A stretch of DNA of 64,000 bases. Origin: Oceanobacillus halophilus. GTDB taxonomy: Bacteria; Bacillota; Bacilli; Bacillales; Amphibacillaceae. Shown here piece by piece: positions 40,928-50,000 of the stretch. A program made the position numbers and the translations under genes. The number at the start of each line of letters is the position of its first letter. The first letter of the stretch is position 1. The notes beneath the pieces are model-generated. The model saw only the letters and a list, made by a program, of their open reading frames with translations. It ran no database searches and was not told the origin of the DNA. The DNA is taken from NCBI RefSeq assembly GCF_003628505.1, contig NZ_RBZP01000007.1, positions 87,415 to 151,414 of the forward strand, written 5' to 3'.

Positions 40928-41985
40928 GTTGGCAAGGATTATTACATCAGTACAAGGACTTTTTACCAGTAACAGAGAATACACCAAAACTCACATTACA
41001 TGAAGGAAATACTCCGTTGATTCATTTTCAGAATCTATCTGATCAGCTAGGAATTGAACTTTATGGAAAAGTAGAGGGAATTAATCCAACTGGTTCCTTT
41101 AAAGACCGTGGAATGGTAGTTGCAGTTGCTAAAGCGATTGAAGAAGGCAGCAAATCTGTGATTTGCGCATCAACCGGAAACACTTCCGCTTCTGCAGCTG
41201 CATATGCAGCAAGAGCAGGAATCCGTGCAATCATTGTTATTCCTAAAGGAAAAGTCGCACTCGGAAAACTTGCCCAAGCTGTCATGTATGGTGCAGAAAT
41301 CGTTGAAATTGACGGTAACTTTGACGAAGCATTGAAAATGGTACGAGAAATCAGCAAGCAAACAGCGGTAACATTAGTTAATTCTGTAAATCCATTTCGA
41401 TTAGAAGGGCAAAAAACAGCTGCTTTTGAAATTTGTGACACTCTCGGCTCTGCACCAGATATCCTTGCTATTCCTGTTGGGAATGCTGGAAATATCAGTG
41501 CTTATTGGAAAGGATTCAAAGAATACCATGAGAAGAAGCAAACTGGACTACCAAGGATGTTTGGCTTTGAAGCAGAAGGTGCTGCCGCTATTGTAAAGAA
41601 CCAGGTAATCGAGCAACCAGAAACAATAGCAACTGCCATTCGAATCGGTAATCCAGCAAGCTGGGACCTTGCAACTAACGCCAGAGATGAATCAGAAGGA
41701 ATGATAAGCTCTGTTACAGATGAAGAGATTACTCGTGCATTTAAACTAATTGCTCGTACAGAGGGTGTTTTTGCAGAACCAGGTTCTTGTGCATCACTCG
41801 CCGGTGTTCTTCAGCAGTTAGAAAATGGCTCTATTAAGAAGGGAAGCAAAGTGGTTACTGTTTTAACCGGAAATGGATTAAAAGACCCACAAACAGCAAT
41901 CGATCAAATGGAAATAAACCCAGAATCATTGCCAAATGATGAATCAGCTGTAAAAGAATATATTGAAAAAATGATGAGTCTATGA
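40924..41985 (+). CDS. thrC: Threonine synthase
   Basis: A 353-residue PLP enzyme converting O-phosphohomoserine to threonine. The PLP lysine is Lys60 in [11 protein letters not shown], and the glycine-rich phosphate loop is [12 protein letters not shown]. It is the short type usual in Bacillales. It overlaps hom (ATGA) and thrB (ATGA) by 4 nt each, so translation of the operon is coupled. Confidence 0.96.
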   Translation: MSWQGLLHQYKDFLPVTENTPKLTLHEGNTPLIHFQNLSDQLGIELYGKVEGINPTGSFKDRGMVVAVAKAIEEGSKSVICASTGNTSASAAAYAARAGIRAIIVIPKGKVALGKLAQAVMYGAEIVEIDGNFDEALKMVREISKQTAVTLVNSVNPFRLEGQKTAAFEICDTLGSAPDILAIPVGNAGNISAYWKGFKEYHEKKQTGLPRMFGFEAEGAAAIVKNQVIEQPETIATAIRIGNPASWDLATNARDESEGMISSVTDEEITRAFKLIARTEGVFAEPGSCASLAGVLQQLENGSIKKGSKVVTVLTGNGLKDPQTAIDQMEINPESLPNDESAVKEYIEKMMSL

Positions 41986-42872
41986 GATCCTTTCGCGTTT
42001 CTGTTCCAGCCAGTACAGCTAACGTAGGACCGGGATTCGATTCTATGGGTTTAGCAGTAAATTTATACTTAACATTACATGTTGAGGAATCAGAACACTG
42101 GGAGTTTATTCAACACTCCCCTCCCGCTCCTCCTAGTGATTATAAAGACCATTTTATCTATAAAGTTGCTAAGCAAATAGCTGATCGCCATCATAAAAAG
42201 CTTCCAGCATGTAAAGTTACAGAAACTAGCGAAATTCCGTTAGCTCGTGGGCTTGGTAGCAGTGCCTCTGCCATCCTAGCAGGAATTGAAATCGCCAACC
42301 AAGCATGTGATTTAAATTTATCTAATGAAGAAAAATTACAATATGGCACAGAAATCGAAGGTCATCCAGATAACATTGCACCCGCACTTTTTGGTGGACT
42401 AGTTATCTCCGTCATAATCGAAGAAGAAATTGAACGAATAGAATTCAAGGATCTCCAGATGGATATTGTGGTCAGTATCCCTGGGGTAGAATTAAAAACG
42501 GAGGCAGCAAGAAAAGTACTACCTGAATCTTATTCCAAAAAACATGCAGCAAGTGCAAGTGCGGTTAGTAATCTTGTTGTTGCCTCCCTTGTATCTGGAG
42601 ATTATGCTCTAGCAGGAAAAATGATGGAAAGAGATCTATTCCATGAACCTTATCGAGCAAAACTAATTCCAAATTATGATAAGATCAGATTAAGAGCGAA
42701 AGAATTTGGAGCATATGGATCCATCATTAGCGGTGCAGGGCCAACAATGATGTCGTTTGTACCTTCAGGAAATGGAGCAACCATTGCAAACAAGATGCAG
42801 ACTATATTACCAGATTACAAAGTACAAGCATTAAATATTGATACAGAAGGACTCAAAATTACCTACAGTTAG
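41982..42872 (+). CDS. thrB: Homoserine kinase
   Basis: A 296-residue GHMP-family kinase. The ATP-binding motif 2 is [12 protein letters not shown] (residues 86-97), N-terminal motif 1 is [14 protein letters not shown], and motif 3 is SGAGPTMM. It phosphorylates homoserine with ATP to give the ThrC substrate. It overlaps thrC by 4 nt and ends the operon; a terminator follows. Confidence 0.96.
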   Translation: MRSFRVSVPASTANVGPGFDSMGLAVNLYLTLHVEESEHWEFIQHSPPAPPSDYKDHFIYKVAKQIADRHHKKLPACKVTETSEIPLARGLGSSASAILAGIEIANQACDLNLSNEEKLQYGTEIEGHPDNIAPALFGGLVISVIIEEEIERIEFKDLQMDIVVSIPGVELKTEAARKVLPESYSKKHAASASAVSNLVVASLVSGDYALAGKMMERDLFHEPYRAKLIPNYDKIRLRAKEFGAYGSIISGAGPTMMSFVPSGNGATIANKMQTILPDYKVQALNIDTEGLKITYS

Positions 42873-42879
42873 TGTTCTC

Positions 42880-42914
42880 AAGGAGGATTCATCCTAGCAT
42901 GATTCTCCTTTTTC
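42880..42914 (+). terminator. Terminator of hom-thrC-thrB
   Basis: AAGGA/TCCTT outer stem with an inner GATTCAT/ATGATTC pairing (one mismatch), followed by TTTT. It starts seven bases after the stop. Confidence 0.75.
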
Positions 42915-42917
42915 TAT

Positions 42918-42932
42918 TTGAAAACGTTTTAT
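42918..42932 (+). promoter_or_regulatory. Possible CcpA cre site upstream of yhfP
   Basis: TTGAAAACGTTTTAT matches the cre consensus WTGNAANCGNWNNCW with one mismatch. It lies about 90 bases before yhfP. It could also be a chance AT-rich palindrome. Confidence 0.35.
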
Positions 42933-43023
42933 GAATCGCATGCGTTTCATACAAAAATCATGTACAATGGTATTAGTTTATATATGTTAAAAATTTCACA
43001 ATCGGAAAGGAGTTTCCCAATCC

Positions 43024-44016
43024 ATGACTCAATCGTTTAATGCACTTGTCGTGAATAAAAAAGAAGAAGATTTTTCCTTAGAAATTAATAAATTAGCAAT
43101 AGAAGATCTATCTGAAGGTGACGTGGTTATACGTGTTTACTATTCCAGCGTTAACTACAAAGACAGTCTTGCAACCATTCCGAATGGAAATATTGTCAAA
43201 TCCTATCCATTTGTCCCGGGAATAGATTTGGCTGGAGAGGTAGTATCTTCTTCTAACACTCGTTATAAAGCAGGAGATAAAGTCATTGCAACAAGCTATG
43301 AGATTGGTGTTTCCCATTTTGGAGGATATAGTCAGTATGCACGTATTCCATCTGAATGGATCGTTCCCCTACCTGATGGTCTAAGTTTAAAGGAAGCAAT
43401 GATTATCGGAACCGCTGGATTTACAGCTGCACTTTCTATCAAGCGACTACAGGATAATAATGCATCCCCTGAAAAGGGTAAAGTACTCGTAACTGGCGCT
43501 ACCGGTGGTGTCGGTAGTTTTGCTGTTGCTATTCTAGCAAAATTAGGTTATGAAGTCGAAGCAAGTACAGGGAAGGACACAGCAAATGATTACTTACATA
43601 ACCTTGGTGCTGAATCTATTATTCCTCGTGAAGACGTTTATACTGGAAAGATAAAACCATTAGCAAAACAAAAATGGGCAGCTGCAGTGGATCCAGTTGG
43701 TGGAGAAGTCCTTGCTTCCATATTGAGTCACATAGAATATGGTGGGTCCGTTGCTGTCAGCGGTCTAACTGCAGGAAATAAAGTTCCTACTAATGTATTT
43801 CCATTTATTCTACGAGGAGTAAATTTACTTGGAATTGACTCCGTATATTGCCCAATGGAAACCCGAATTTCTATCTGGAAACACCTTGCAACAGACTATA
43901 AACCCGCAGATTTGGAAGCATTAGTACAACAGGAAATTACCCTAGATCAGCTTCCTTCTGTTCTTCCCACATTACTTAATGGAGAAGCAAAAGGAAGAAC
44001 CATTGTAAAACTGTAA
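43024..44016 (+). CDS. yhfP: YhfP/AcuI-like quinone-oxidoreductase family (MDR) protein
   Basis: A 330-residue zinc-free medium-chain reductase. The catalytic domain has SSVNYKDSLATIPNG and YPFVPGIDLAGEV; the NADPH-binding fold has VLVTGATGGVGSFAVAILAKLGYEV, and SVYCPMETR follows. The length equals that of B. subtilis YhfP. The nearest characterised relatives are AcuI-type acrylyl-CoA reductases; the native substrate is uncertain. AAAGGAG is upstream with long spacing. A cre-like sequence lies upstream. It is a single gene with its own terminator. Confidence 0.87.
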   Translation: MTQSFNALVVNKKEEDFSLEINKLAIEDLSEGDVVIRVYYSSVNYKDSLATIPNGNIVKSYPFVPGIDLAGEVVSSSNTRYKAGDKVIATSYEIGVSHFGGYSQYARIPSEWIVPLPDGLSLKEAMIIGTAGFTAALSIKRLQDNNASPEKGKVLVTGATGGVGSFAVAILAKLGYEVEASTGKDTANDYLHNLGAESIIPREDVYTGKIKPLAKQKWAAAVDPVGGEVLASILSHIEYGGSVAVSGLTAGNKVPTNVFPFILRGVNLLGIDSVYCPMETRISIWKHLATDYKPADLEALVQQEITLDQLPSVLPTLLNGEAKGRTIVKL

Positions 44017-44024
44017 AGCAAAGG

Positions 44025-44059
44025 TGACGAGATTCATTGAAATCTCGTCATTTTTTTTG
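44025..44059 (+). terminator. Terminator of yhfP
   Basis: A 10-bp perfect stem TGACGAGATT/AATCTCGTCA, loop CATTGA, then eight T. Confidence 0.93.
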
Positions 44060-44080
44060 TGTTTTCTCATGGGTTTATAG

Positions 44081-44280
44081 GTGGCACCTTCTGTTTATGG
44101 GCGCTCATTCATTTTTATAGGCGCTCATTCACTTTTATAGGCGCTCCTTCACTTTTATAGGCGCTCCTTCACTTTTATAGGCGCTCCTTCACTTTTATAG
44201 GCGTTCATCGATTTTTATAGGCGTTCTTCCATTTTTATAGGCGTTCTTCACAAGTTACAGGCGTTCCACTCTGTTCATAT
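44081..44280. repeat. 20-bp tandem repeat array, about ten units
   Basis: Exact 20-bp periodicity. Units 3-5 are identical (GCGCTCCTTCACTTTTATAG); units 1, 2, 6 and 7 differ by a few bases, and the outer ones are more degenerate. There are no spacers, so it is not CRISPR. It lies between yhfP's terminator and a minus-strand small gene. Confidence 0.92.
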
Positions 44281-44295
44281 CCACCAACAAAATCC

Positions 44296-44466
44296 CTAAA
44301 TCACCGGATAATACTGCTTATACCTCGGATTATCATAAAATGGTGGTCTGGGTCCGATCATCGGAACTTCTATTTCCCTAGAATTATCATCATATCGCAT
44401 CTTTTCCTTTTTCTCCGAATGCGGAATTAATAGAAGCTTTACTTTAGGATTGTAGTAATATTTCAT
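44296..44466 (-). CDS. Small hypothetical protein, 56 residues
   Basis: A basic, tyrosine- and proline-rich protein (MKYYYNPKVKLLLIPHSEKK, then IGPRPPFYDNPRYKQYYPVI). No membrane segment. GGGAGG is eight bases before the ATG at 44466; the open frame extends eight codons further but without a ribosome site. No family is recognised. Its stop lies 15 bases from the 20-bp tandem array. Confidence 0.6.
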   Translation of the reverse strand: MKYYYNPKVKLLLIPHSEKKEKMRYDDNSREIEVPMIGPRPPFYDNPRYKQYYPVI

Positions 44467-44615
44467 TGATCTTCCCTCCCGGTTAGCCATATTCCCTATT
44501 AGCCTATTCGCTGCACGAAAATATGAGCCCGTACTTCATCACCAGCTAGTCAGTCACGACATCTGCCTACCCTACATAATGTAATTTCATAATGGATATG
44601 TAGGAGGTTTTTCAA

Positions 44616-45533
44616 ATGTCTGAGATGAATAAGAACGAGCAACAATATCCGATGTATCCCAATTACGGAAAGATCACACAGTTTGAAGATGTTGCATTAA
44701 CGGTACCAGAACAACGCCAGTATCGACAGCCTGGTGTTGAAAAACTAATGATGCCAAGACCAATCATCGAAAACCCTAACTATAAAGGGAGTGAAAAATT
44801 AAAAGGAAAAGTCGCACTTATTACTGGCGGTGACAGTGGTATGGGTGCTGCAGCTGCAATTGCTTTTGCTAAAGAGGGAGCAAATGTGGCAATTTCTTAT
44901 TTAGATGAACAAGAAGATGCCAATCGAACAAAGAATAGAATTGAAGAACTTGGACAGCATTGTCTTCAACTACCTGGAGATTTAAGAAAGAAACAGCAGT
45001 GTATAGACATCGTTGAAAAAACAATTGAAACTTTCGGGAGACTTGATATTCTTTGTAACCATGTTGGTATTCAGTTTCAACAGCTAAAATTAACGGATAT
45101 TACGGATGAACAGTTTGACGATACATTTAAAGTCAATGTTTATTCTCACTTTTATACAACTCGCGCAGCACTCAAATACTTAAAAGCGGGTAGTTCCATC
45201 ATTAATACATCTTCGGTTGTGCCCTTTGACGGGAATGATCAGCTGATTGATTATACAGCAACAAAAGCCGCAAATATCGGATTCACGCGTGCACTGGCCA
45301 ACAATCTAGTTAAAGAAGGAATTCGTGTAAATGCTATAGCTCCAGGTCGAATTTGGACACCACTTATTCCAGCTAGCTTCTCTGCAGACCAAGTTCCACT
45401 AGCAGGTAACCCAATGGATCGTCAGGGTCAGCCATTTGAAGTAGCTCCAACCTTTGTTTATCTGGCTTCTGATGATTCCAGATTTGTTACCGGTCAAACT
45501 CTGCATGTAAATGGCGGGCAAGTACTTGGGTAA
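44616..45533 (+). CDS. SDR-family oxidoreductase, YhdF/YdaD-like
   Basis: A 305-residue classical short-chain dehydrogenase with the N-terminal extension typical of this Bacillus group ([20 protein letters not shown], then [13 protein letters not shown]). The cofactor motif is TGGDSGMG near residues 70-77, the NAG-equivalent is NHVG, and the catalytic Ser/Tyr/Lys are in NTSSVVPF and DYTATKAA. Relatives in B. subtilis are general-stress proteins of unknown substrate. GTAGGAGG lies before the ATG. It is a single gene with a terminator. Confidence 0.88.
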   Translation: MSEMNKNEQQYPMYPNYGKITQFEDVALTVPEQRQYRQPGVEKLMMPRPIIENPNYKGSEKLKGKVALITGGDSGMGAAAAIAFAKEGANVAISYLDEQEDANRTKNRIEELGQHCLQLPGDLRKKQQCIDIVEKTIETFGRLDILCNHVGIQFQQLKLTDITDEQFDDTFKVNVYSHFYTTRAALKYLKAGSSIINTSSVVPFDGNDQLIDYTATKAANIGFTRALANNLVKEGIRVNAIAPGRIWTPLIPASFSADQVPLAGNPMDRQGQPFEVAPTFVYLASDDSRFVTGQTLHVNGGQVLG

Positions 45534-45570
45534 ATAGCACACCTCTCCAATGAGCTCATATTCACGTAAA

Positions 45571-45602
45571 AACGCTTGGAAATTCTTTTAGATCCAAGCG
45601 TT
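45571..45602. terminator. Terminator of the SDR gene
   Basis: A 10-bp perfect stem AACGCTTGGA/TCCAAGCGTT with a 12-nt loop. There is no long T-run. Confidence 0.65.
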
Positions 45603-45700
45603 CGTATACTATATTATTTGTTTTCCCCACCATACTTTATCACTCCCTCAACAATGGAAGAGCTTTATGTATAGATGTTATAGTTTCTGCTATTGCTCTC

Positions 45701-45972
45701 CTACTTCTCCATAAAAAGCATTTTATAATATGTAAAAACAACGGTAGTAAGCCCAATACCAAAAAGTATGCTGCCAGTTACTAAGAAAAATTATTCGTAT
45801 TTGCTTCCACTCTTAATTCGTACATGGAACTATTAGCAAAACCACCTTGTGCCGCTAACCATCCATCTGCTAAGGAGGTTCCAAAACGAACACTAAAAAA
45901 TATAAATATCAGTCCCATTACACCTAATAACGTACCTAAGGTTATCATCCCTTTTAGTTTATCCTTTGTCAT
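45701..45972 (-). pseudogene. Two-helix membrane protein gene broken by a frameshift
   Basis: A 63-codon frame starts at ATG 45972 with GGGAGA upstream and contains one membrane helix (LGTLLGVMGLIFIFFSVRFG). It stops just after ...EANTNNFS. In the next frame a second helix follows at once (TGSILFGIGLTTVVFTYYKM) and ends at 45703. One extra T in the five-T run near 45785-45789 would join both parts into a ~90-residue protein with a continuous NNFFLVTGS sequence. It is the third of three small leftward genes. Confidence 0.7.
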
Positions 45973-46001
45973 TTTTTCTCCCTTTTATTTAAATACTCTT
46001 T

Positions 46002-46238
46002 TTAAAATGAACCTCGTACTTCCGTATTATTAATCTCTTCTTCATGCAATACCCTTTGAGGAGGTAATGTACGTAGAGCAATAAAGGTCGTGTCGATAAT
46101 CGTACGTATCTTTATAGACAGCTTCTCTCTTCCAATTTCCACCAATTCACTATTCATCCATTCTACCTGTGGGTCATAATCATACCAATGAAAGTAAAGA
46201 GTGGTTTCTCATTCGTTAACTTCCTTCCCTTGCAGCAT
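46002..46238 (-). pseudogene. Small gene with in-frame TGA at codon 10
   Basis: ATG 46238 has AAGGAG five bases upstream. The frame reads MLQGKEVNE, then TGA (46209-46211), then a well-formed soluble sequence (ETTLYFHWYDYDPQVEWMNS ... IRTIIDTTFIALRTLPP) to TAA at 46002. The 78-codon length, good ribosome site and coherent downstream sequence indicate a gene interrupted by a nonsense change. No family is recognised. It is the middle member of a small operon. Confidence 0.65.
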
Positions 46239-46271
46239 TAAGACTCCTTAATTCCGTTTTCCGAACTATCA

Positions 46272-46403
46272 CTACATCATTTTATCTATATAAGATTGTA
46301 TAGGTTTAGGTAATAACTGATAGAATAATCCTTTATATCTGAGATCAAAGAAACTAGCAATGAAAAAAATTACAGTAATAAATATCAAAGGTTTTTTCTT
46401 CAA
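46272..46403 (-). CDS. Small membrane protein, 43 residues
   Basis: TTG start at 46403 with GGAGGGG five bases upstream. It has one hydrophobic helix (LIFITVIFFIASFFD) after a basic KKKP start, and an amphipathic tail ending DKMM. It is the first of three consecutive small leftward genes, the other two of which are broken. No family is recognised. Confidence 0.55.
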   Translation of the reverse strand: MKKKPLIFITVIFFIASFFDLRYKGLFYQLLPKPIQSYIDKMM

Positions 46404-46521
46404 AATGTCCCCTCCATTGTTATCATAGTTAGTGCATAATGATTACACCTTATCAAAATTTATGCCAATATTAAATGACTACTAATTTATAAACAATCAG
46501 TAGTCATTTAAAAGCCTTTCC

Positions 46522-47487
46522 CTATCCCATTAACGCTGTCATCAATGCTTTTTGTGCATGAAGTCGATTTTCTGCTTGCTGGAAGACAACCGAATGGTTT
46601 CCATCTATCACTTCTTTAGAAACTTCTTCTCCACGGTGAGCTGGTAAGCAATGCATAAACGTTACGTCTGATTTTGCTAAAGAAAGTAATTTTTCATTGA
46701 CTTGATACCCTTTAAAATCCGCTTCTCTCTTCGCTTGTTCCTCCTCTTGCCCCATGCTTGCCCAAACATCTGTATAAATGACATCCGCTCCATCAACAGC
46801 CTGTTCTGGATCTTCCATCACACTAATCTTGGCACCGTGATTTTCTGCTAGACTTTTGGCCTTTTCAGTTATCAAAGTATCTGGCTGATACCCCTTTGGA
46901 GCTACAACTATTAACTCCATTCCCATTAATGCAGCCCCAATCATAAGAGAATGAGCCATATTATTTCCGTCTCCTATATAAACCAGCTTCACTCCAGCTA
47001 AAGGGCCTTTTTCTTCCTTCACTGTTTGAAGATCTGCTAAAACCTGGCACGGATGATACATATCTGTAAGACCGTTGATTACAGGTATAGTCGCATATTT
47101 TGCAAGTTCCTCCACTGTTTCCTGAGAAAATGTACGAATCATGATTCCATCCAAATAGCCAGATAACACTTGCGCCGTATCTGCAATTGTTTCCCCTCTT
47201 CCGATTTGAATATCCTTGGAACTTAAGAAAATTCCCATCCCGCCAAGCTGGTAGATTCCTGCTTCAAAAGATACACGTGTTCTAGTAGAAGATTTTTCAA
47301 AAATCATCCCTAATGTTTTACCTTTTAATGGTTCATATGAAATCCCGTCCATCTTTTGTTTTTTTAAATAACCAGCTAAATTTAGTAAATAGTCAATCTC
47401 TTCTTTTTTATAATCTGCTAGTGCTAAAAAATCACGGCCTTGCAATTTCTGGTTATTGAAAGCAATTTGTTCTTCTATCTTCACCAT
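46522..47487 (-). CDS. argF: Ornithine carbamoyltransferase
   Basis: A 321-residue enzyme making citrulline from ornithine and carbamoyl phosphate. The active-site motifs are all present: SSTRTRVSF (66-74), HPCQ (145-148), DVWASMGQE (240-248) and HCLP (279-282). It could be anabolic ArgF or catabolic ArcB; no arcA or arcC is nearby, and an ARG box lies just upstream, so the arginine-repressed biosynthetic form is likelier. AAGGTGG precedes the ATG. It stands alone, away from other arg genes. Confidence 0.94.
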   Translation of the reverse strand: MVKIEEQIAFNNQKLQGRDFLALADYKKEEIDYLLNLAGYLKKQKMDGISYEPLKGKTLGMIFEKSSTRTRVSFEAGIYQLGGMGIFLSSKDIQIGRGETIADTAQVLSGYLDGIMIRTFSQETVEELAKYATIPVINGLTDMYHPCQVLADLQTVKEEKGPLAGVKLVYIGDGNNMAHSLMIGAALMGMELIVVAPKGYQPDTLITEKAKSLAENHGAKISVMEDPEQAVDGADVIYTDVWASMGQEEEQAKREADFKGYQVNEKLLSLAKSDVTFMHCLPAHRGEEVSKEVIDGNHSVVFQQAENRLHAQKALMTALMG

Positions 47488-47515
47488 AAGGATTCCACCT
47501 TCTCAATTAGTATTT

Positions 47516-47531
47516 ATGAATTATTATGCAT
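47516..47531 (-). promoter_or_regulatory. ARG box upstream of argF
   Basis: ATGAATTATTATGCAT is a near-palindrome matching the ArgR/AhrC operator (TGAAT-n4-ATTCA type), about 30 bases before the argF start. Binding by the arginine repressor is inferred. Confidence 0.65.
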
Positions 47532-47673
47532 TAATAAGAATAAATATACAAGTGGTTTTATAAAGTCTAATAAAAAAATTCTATGTTATAACACTCTAAA
47601 TCCCATTGCCAAACGCCATCTGCTTATGTTACTTTCAATATGTTCGATATCGCATATACAAGGAGGGATGGGC

Positions 47674-48576
47674 ATGGGCAAGAAGGCGTTTTTTATGGCA
47701 TTGTTTACTGTTGTCATTTGGGCATCCTCTTTTGCTGGTGTCCGTGCTAGTTTACTAGGAGGATATACTTCGGGGCACTTAGTTCTTGTCCGGTTTCTCA
47801 TTGCTTCAAGTGTATTCGTTTTATACAGCTTACTTCCAGGGGTGCACTTTAAGCTTCCTAGCAAAGGGGATATTGTGCGTATAATGTTGCTCGGCTGGAT
47901 GGGAATCACGGTTTACCATGTTGGCTTAACATTTGGTGTAGAAAGCATTCCAGCAGGAACAGCCAGTATGATTGTAGGTTCTGCACCTGTATTCACAGCA
48001 ATAATAGCTGTATTTCATTTAAAGGAACGACTAAGTGCTTCAAGTTGGGCTGGTCTTGGAATTGGATTTATTGGTATTATTTTAATAACCTTAGGGTCAT
48101 CAGGTGGCACATCCTTCTCTATTTCTAAAGGCACTATTTTTGTTTTAATCGCAACCATTGCATCCTCAATCTTTTTCGTCTTTCAAAAACCATTATATAC
48201 ACGTTATAAACCAATTGAATTAACAGCATATTTTACTTGGGCCGGAACAGTACCTTTAATAATATTTCTTCCTGGACTATATGAAAACATGAAACATGCT
48301 ACCACTGAGGCGCATGTTGCAGCAATCTTTGTCGGTATATTCCCAGCAGCACTTGGTTATGCAACATGGGCAATTGCGATTTCTTTAGGCAACCCAAGCA
48401 CGGTAACCAGTATGCTTTACATGGAGCCGGCTATCGCTATTATTATCGCATGGTTCTGGCTTGGAGAATGGCCAAATACACTTTCACTAATCGGAGGTAT
48501 GATTGCTATATCCAGTGTATTCATTGTGAATTTCATGGGGAGAAAACAGAGACGGAGGAAAGAGCGAATAACGTAA
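47674..48576 (+). CDS. EamA-family drug/metabolite (DMT) exporter
   Basis: 300 residues, ten helices as two EamA repeats: FFMALFTVVIWASSFAGVRA opens the first, and GTIFVLIATIASSIFFVFQK opens the second. A short basic tail follows. The DMT family exports amino acids, purines or drugs; the substrate is unknown. The start is ATG 47674, seven bases after AGGAGG; the open frame to 47440 extends into argF's 5' end and is unlikely to be translated. Confidence 0.87.
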   Translation: MGKKAFFMALFTVVIWASSFAGVRASLLGGYTSGHLVLVRFLIASSVFVLYSLLPGVHFKLPSKGDIVRIMLLGWMGITVYHVGLTFGVESIPAGTASMIVGSAPVFTAIIAVFHLKERLSASSWAGLGIGFIGIILITLGSSGGTSFSISKGTIFVLIATIASSIFFVFQKPLYTRYKPIELTAYFTWAGTVPLIIFLPGLYENMKHATTEAHVAAIFVGIFPAALGYATWAIAISLGNPSTVTSMLYMEPAIAIIIAWFWLGEWPNTLSLIGGMIAISSVFIVNFMGRKQRRRKERIT

Positions 48577-48582
48577 GTGAAG

Positions 48583-48619
48583 AAGAGTCGTATCAGCAAT
48601 TTCTGCCGATATGACTCTT
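48583..48619. terminator. Convergent terminator, DMT exporter and rRNA methyltransferase gene
   Basis: A 12-bp stem AAGAGTCGTATC/GATATGACTCTT (one G-U pair) with a 13-nt loop between two convergent genes. Confidence 0.65.
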
Positions 48620-48633
48620 ACATAGCACCCTAT

Positions 48634-49827
48634 TTAATTCATTTTCTTCAATACTACAACCTTCAGATAATTGCCCTGAGGATAACTTCTATCCACATGA
48701 AAGTCTTCCGGTAAGGAGAACTCCTCTAATATCTGGTACTTAGAATTCGATTGTTTAAATCCTTTATCAATAAACCCTTTAAATTTCTTCATTCCAAAAG
48801 AAGCATTATTTGTTGAAGCAACAATGATTCCGCCTTTTTCCGATATTTCAATGGCATCCATTATCAATTCTGGGTAATCCTTTGCCGTACGAAAGGTGCG
48901 TTTCTTGGAACGGGCAAAACTTGGTGGATCGAGCACCACCATATCAAATGTTAAGTTTTTCCGCTTCGCATATCGGAAATAATCAAACACATCCATTACA
49001 ATAATGTCTTGTGTTTCAAAATCAATGCCATTCACACTGAACTGCTCAATCGTTTTGCTTTTACTCCGTTTTGCTAAATCTACACTGGTTGTTTTTGCAG
49101 CCCCGCCAAGTGCTGCAGCAACGGAAAAAGCACCAGTATAGGAGAAGGTATTTAACACATTTTTGCCGCTAGCATATTTATCACGAATGGCTCTTCTCAC
49201 ATCACGCTGATCAAGGAAAATACCCACCATCGCACCATCATTTAAATAAATCGCATAATTTATGCCATTTTCCTGAACGATAATTGGAAATTCGCCTCGT
49301 TCCCCTTTTACAAAGTCATCATCATTAATGTATTTGCCCTTCGTGTCAAAACGTTTCTTTTCATAAATTGCTTTATAATCACCCATATCATCCAATACCC
49401 GGATAACAGTTTCCTTGAAGGTATAGGCCCCTTCACTGTACCAGTTAATCAGGTAATACCCATCAAAGTAGTCAATCGTAATCCCGCCGATACCATCGCC
49501 TTCTCCATTAAACACACGAAATGCATTAGTATGTTCATCTTGGAAGAAGGATTTACGCTTATCAAAGGCAGCAGAGATCTTTTTCTTGAAAAAGATAACA
49601 TCTATTTTTTCACCTAGATTTGAAGTTAGTACCCAACCCAAACCTTTATTTTGTCTTCCGTAATAACCTTTGGCAATAAAATTTCCATTCGGTTCCAGCA
49701 AATGAACGATAGCCCCTTCCTCCTTTAAAACTTGAGGATTAGCAATCTCATCTTTACTGATTAGTGGATAGTTTTTTTGATATTTCTTGATAAAACTGTT
49801 TTTTACTTTTATTTGAATTGGTTTCAT
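48634..49827 (-). CDS. Class I SAM-dependent rRNA methyltransferase (RlmI-like, YwbD)
   Basis: 397 residues: an N-terminal PUA domain (about 1-75), a linker, and a Rossmann methyltransferase with the SAM-binding VLNTFSYTGAFSVAAALGGA motif and the catalytic DPPSFARSKKR motif. It resembles B. subtilis YwbD and E. coli RlmI, which methylate 23S rRNA; the exact base cannot be deduced. The start is ATG 49827, because AAAGGAG lies six bases before it; the open frame 19 codons further has none. Confidence 0.88.
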   Translation of the reverse strand: MKPIQIKVKNSFIKKYQKNYPLISKDEIANPQVLKEEGAIVHLLEPNGNFIAKGYYGRQNKGLGWVLTSNLGEKIDVIFFKKKISAAFDKRKSFFQDEHTNAFRVFNGEGDGIGGITIDYFDGYYLINWYSEGAYTFKETVIRVLDDMGDYKAIYEKKRFDTKGKYINDDDFVKGERGEFPIIVQENGINYAIYLNDGAMVGIFLDQRDVRRAIRDKYASGKNVLNTFSYTGAFSVAAALGGAAKTTSVDLAKRSKSKTIEQFSVNGIDFETQDIIVMDVFDYFRYAKRKNLTFDMVVLDPPSFARSKKRTFRTAKDYPELIMDAIEISEKGGIIVASTNNASFGMKKFKGFIDKGFKQSNSKYQILEEFSLPEDFHVDRSYPQGNYLKVVVLKKMN

Positions 49828-49940
49828 GTTTGCTCCTTTGTTATTATCTGTTCTACTAGTTGCAAAAATATAACTATACACCAATTATAATCTTTTTAGT
49901 CATTTTTTTGCGAATCTGTTCAATTTTATACTTCCCAAGC

Positions 49941-49992
49941 GTAAAAAAGTCCCGAATAACTTCTACATTCGCTAAAAAAGTTATTCAGGATC
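49941..49992 (-). terminator. Terminator of hisC
   Basis: On the minus strand TCCTGAATAACTT pairs with AAGTTATTCGGGA (one mismatch), followed by CTTTTTTAC. Confidence 0.85.
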
Positions 49993-50000
49993 TTCTCAAA

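Noticed and set aside
44081..44280. 20-bp repeats resembling a CRISPR array
   Set aside because: Units are contiguous without spacers, and units vary gradually; no cas genes are in the window.
47440..47673. N-terminal extension of the EamA exporter
   Set aside because: It runs into the 5' end of argF; the first helix and a strong AGGAGG support ATG 47674.
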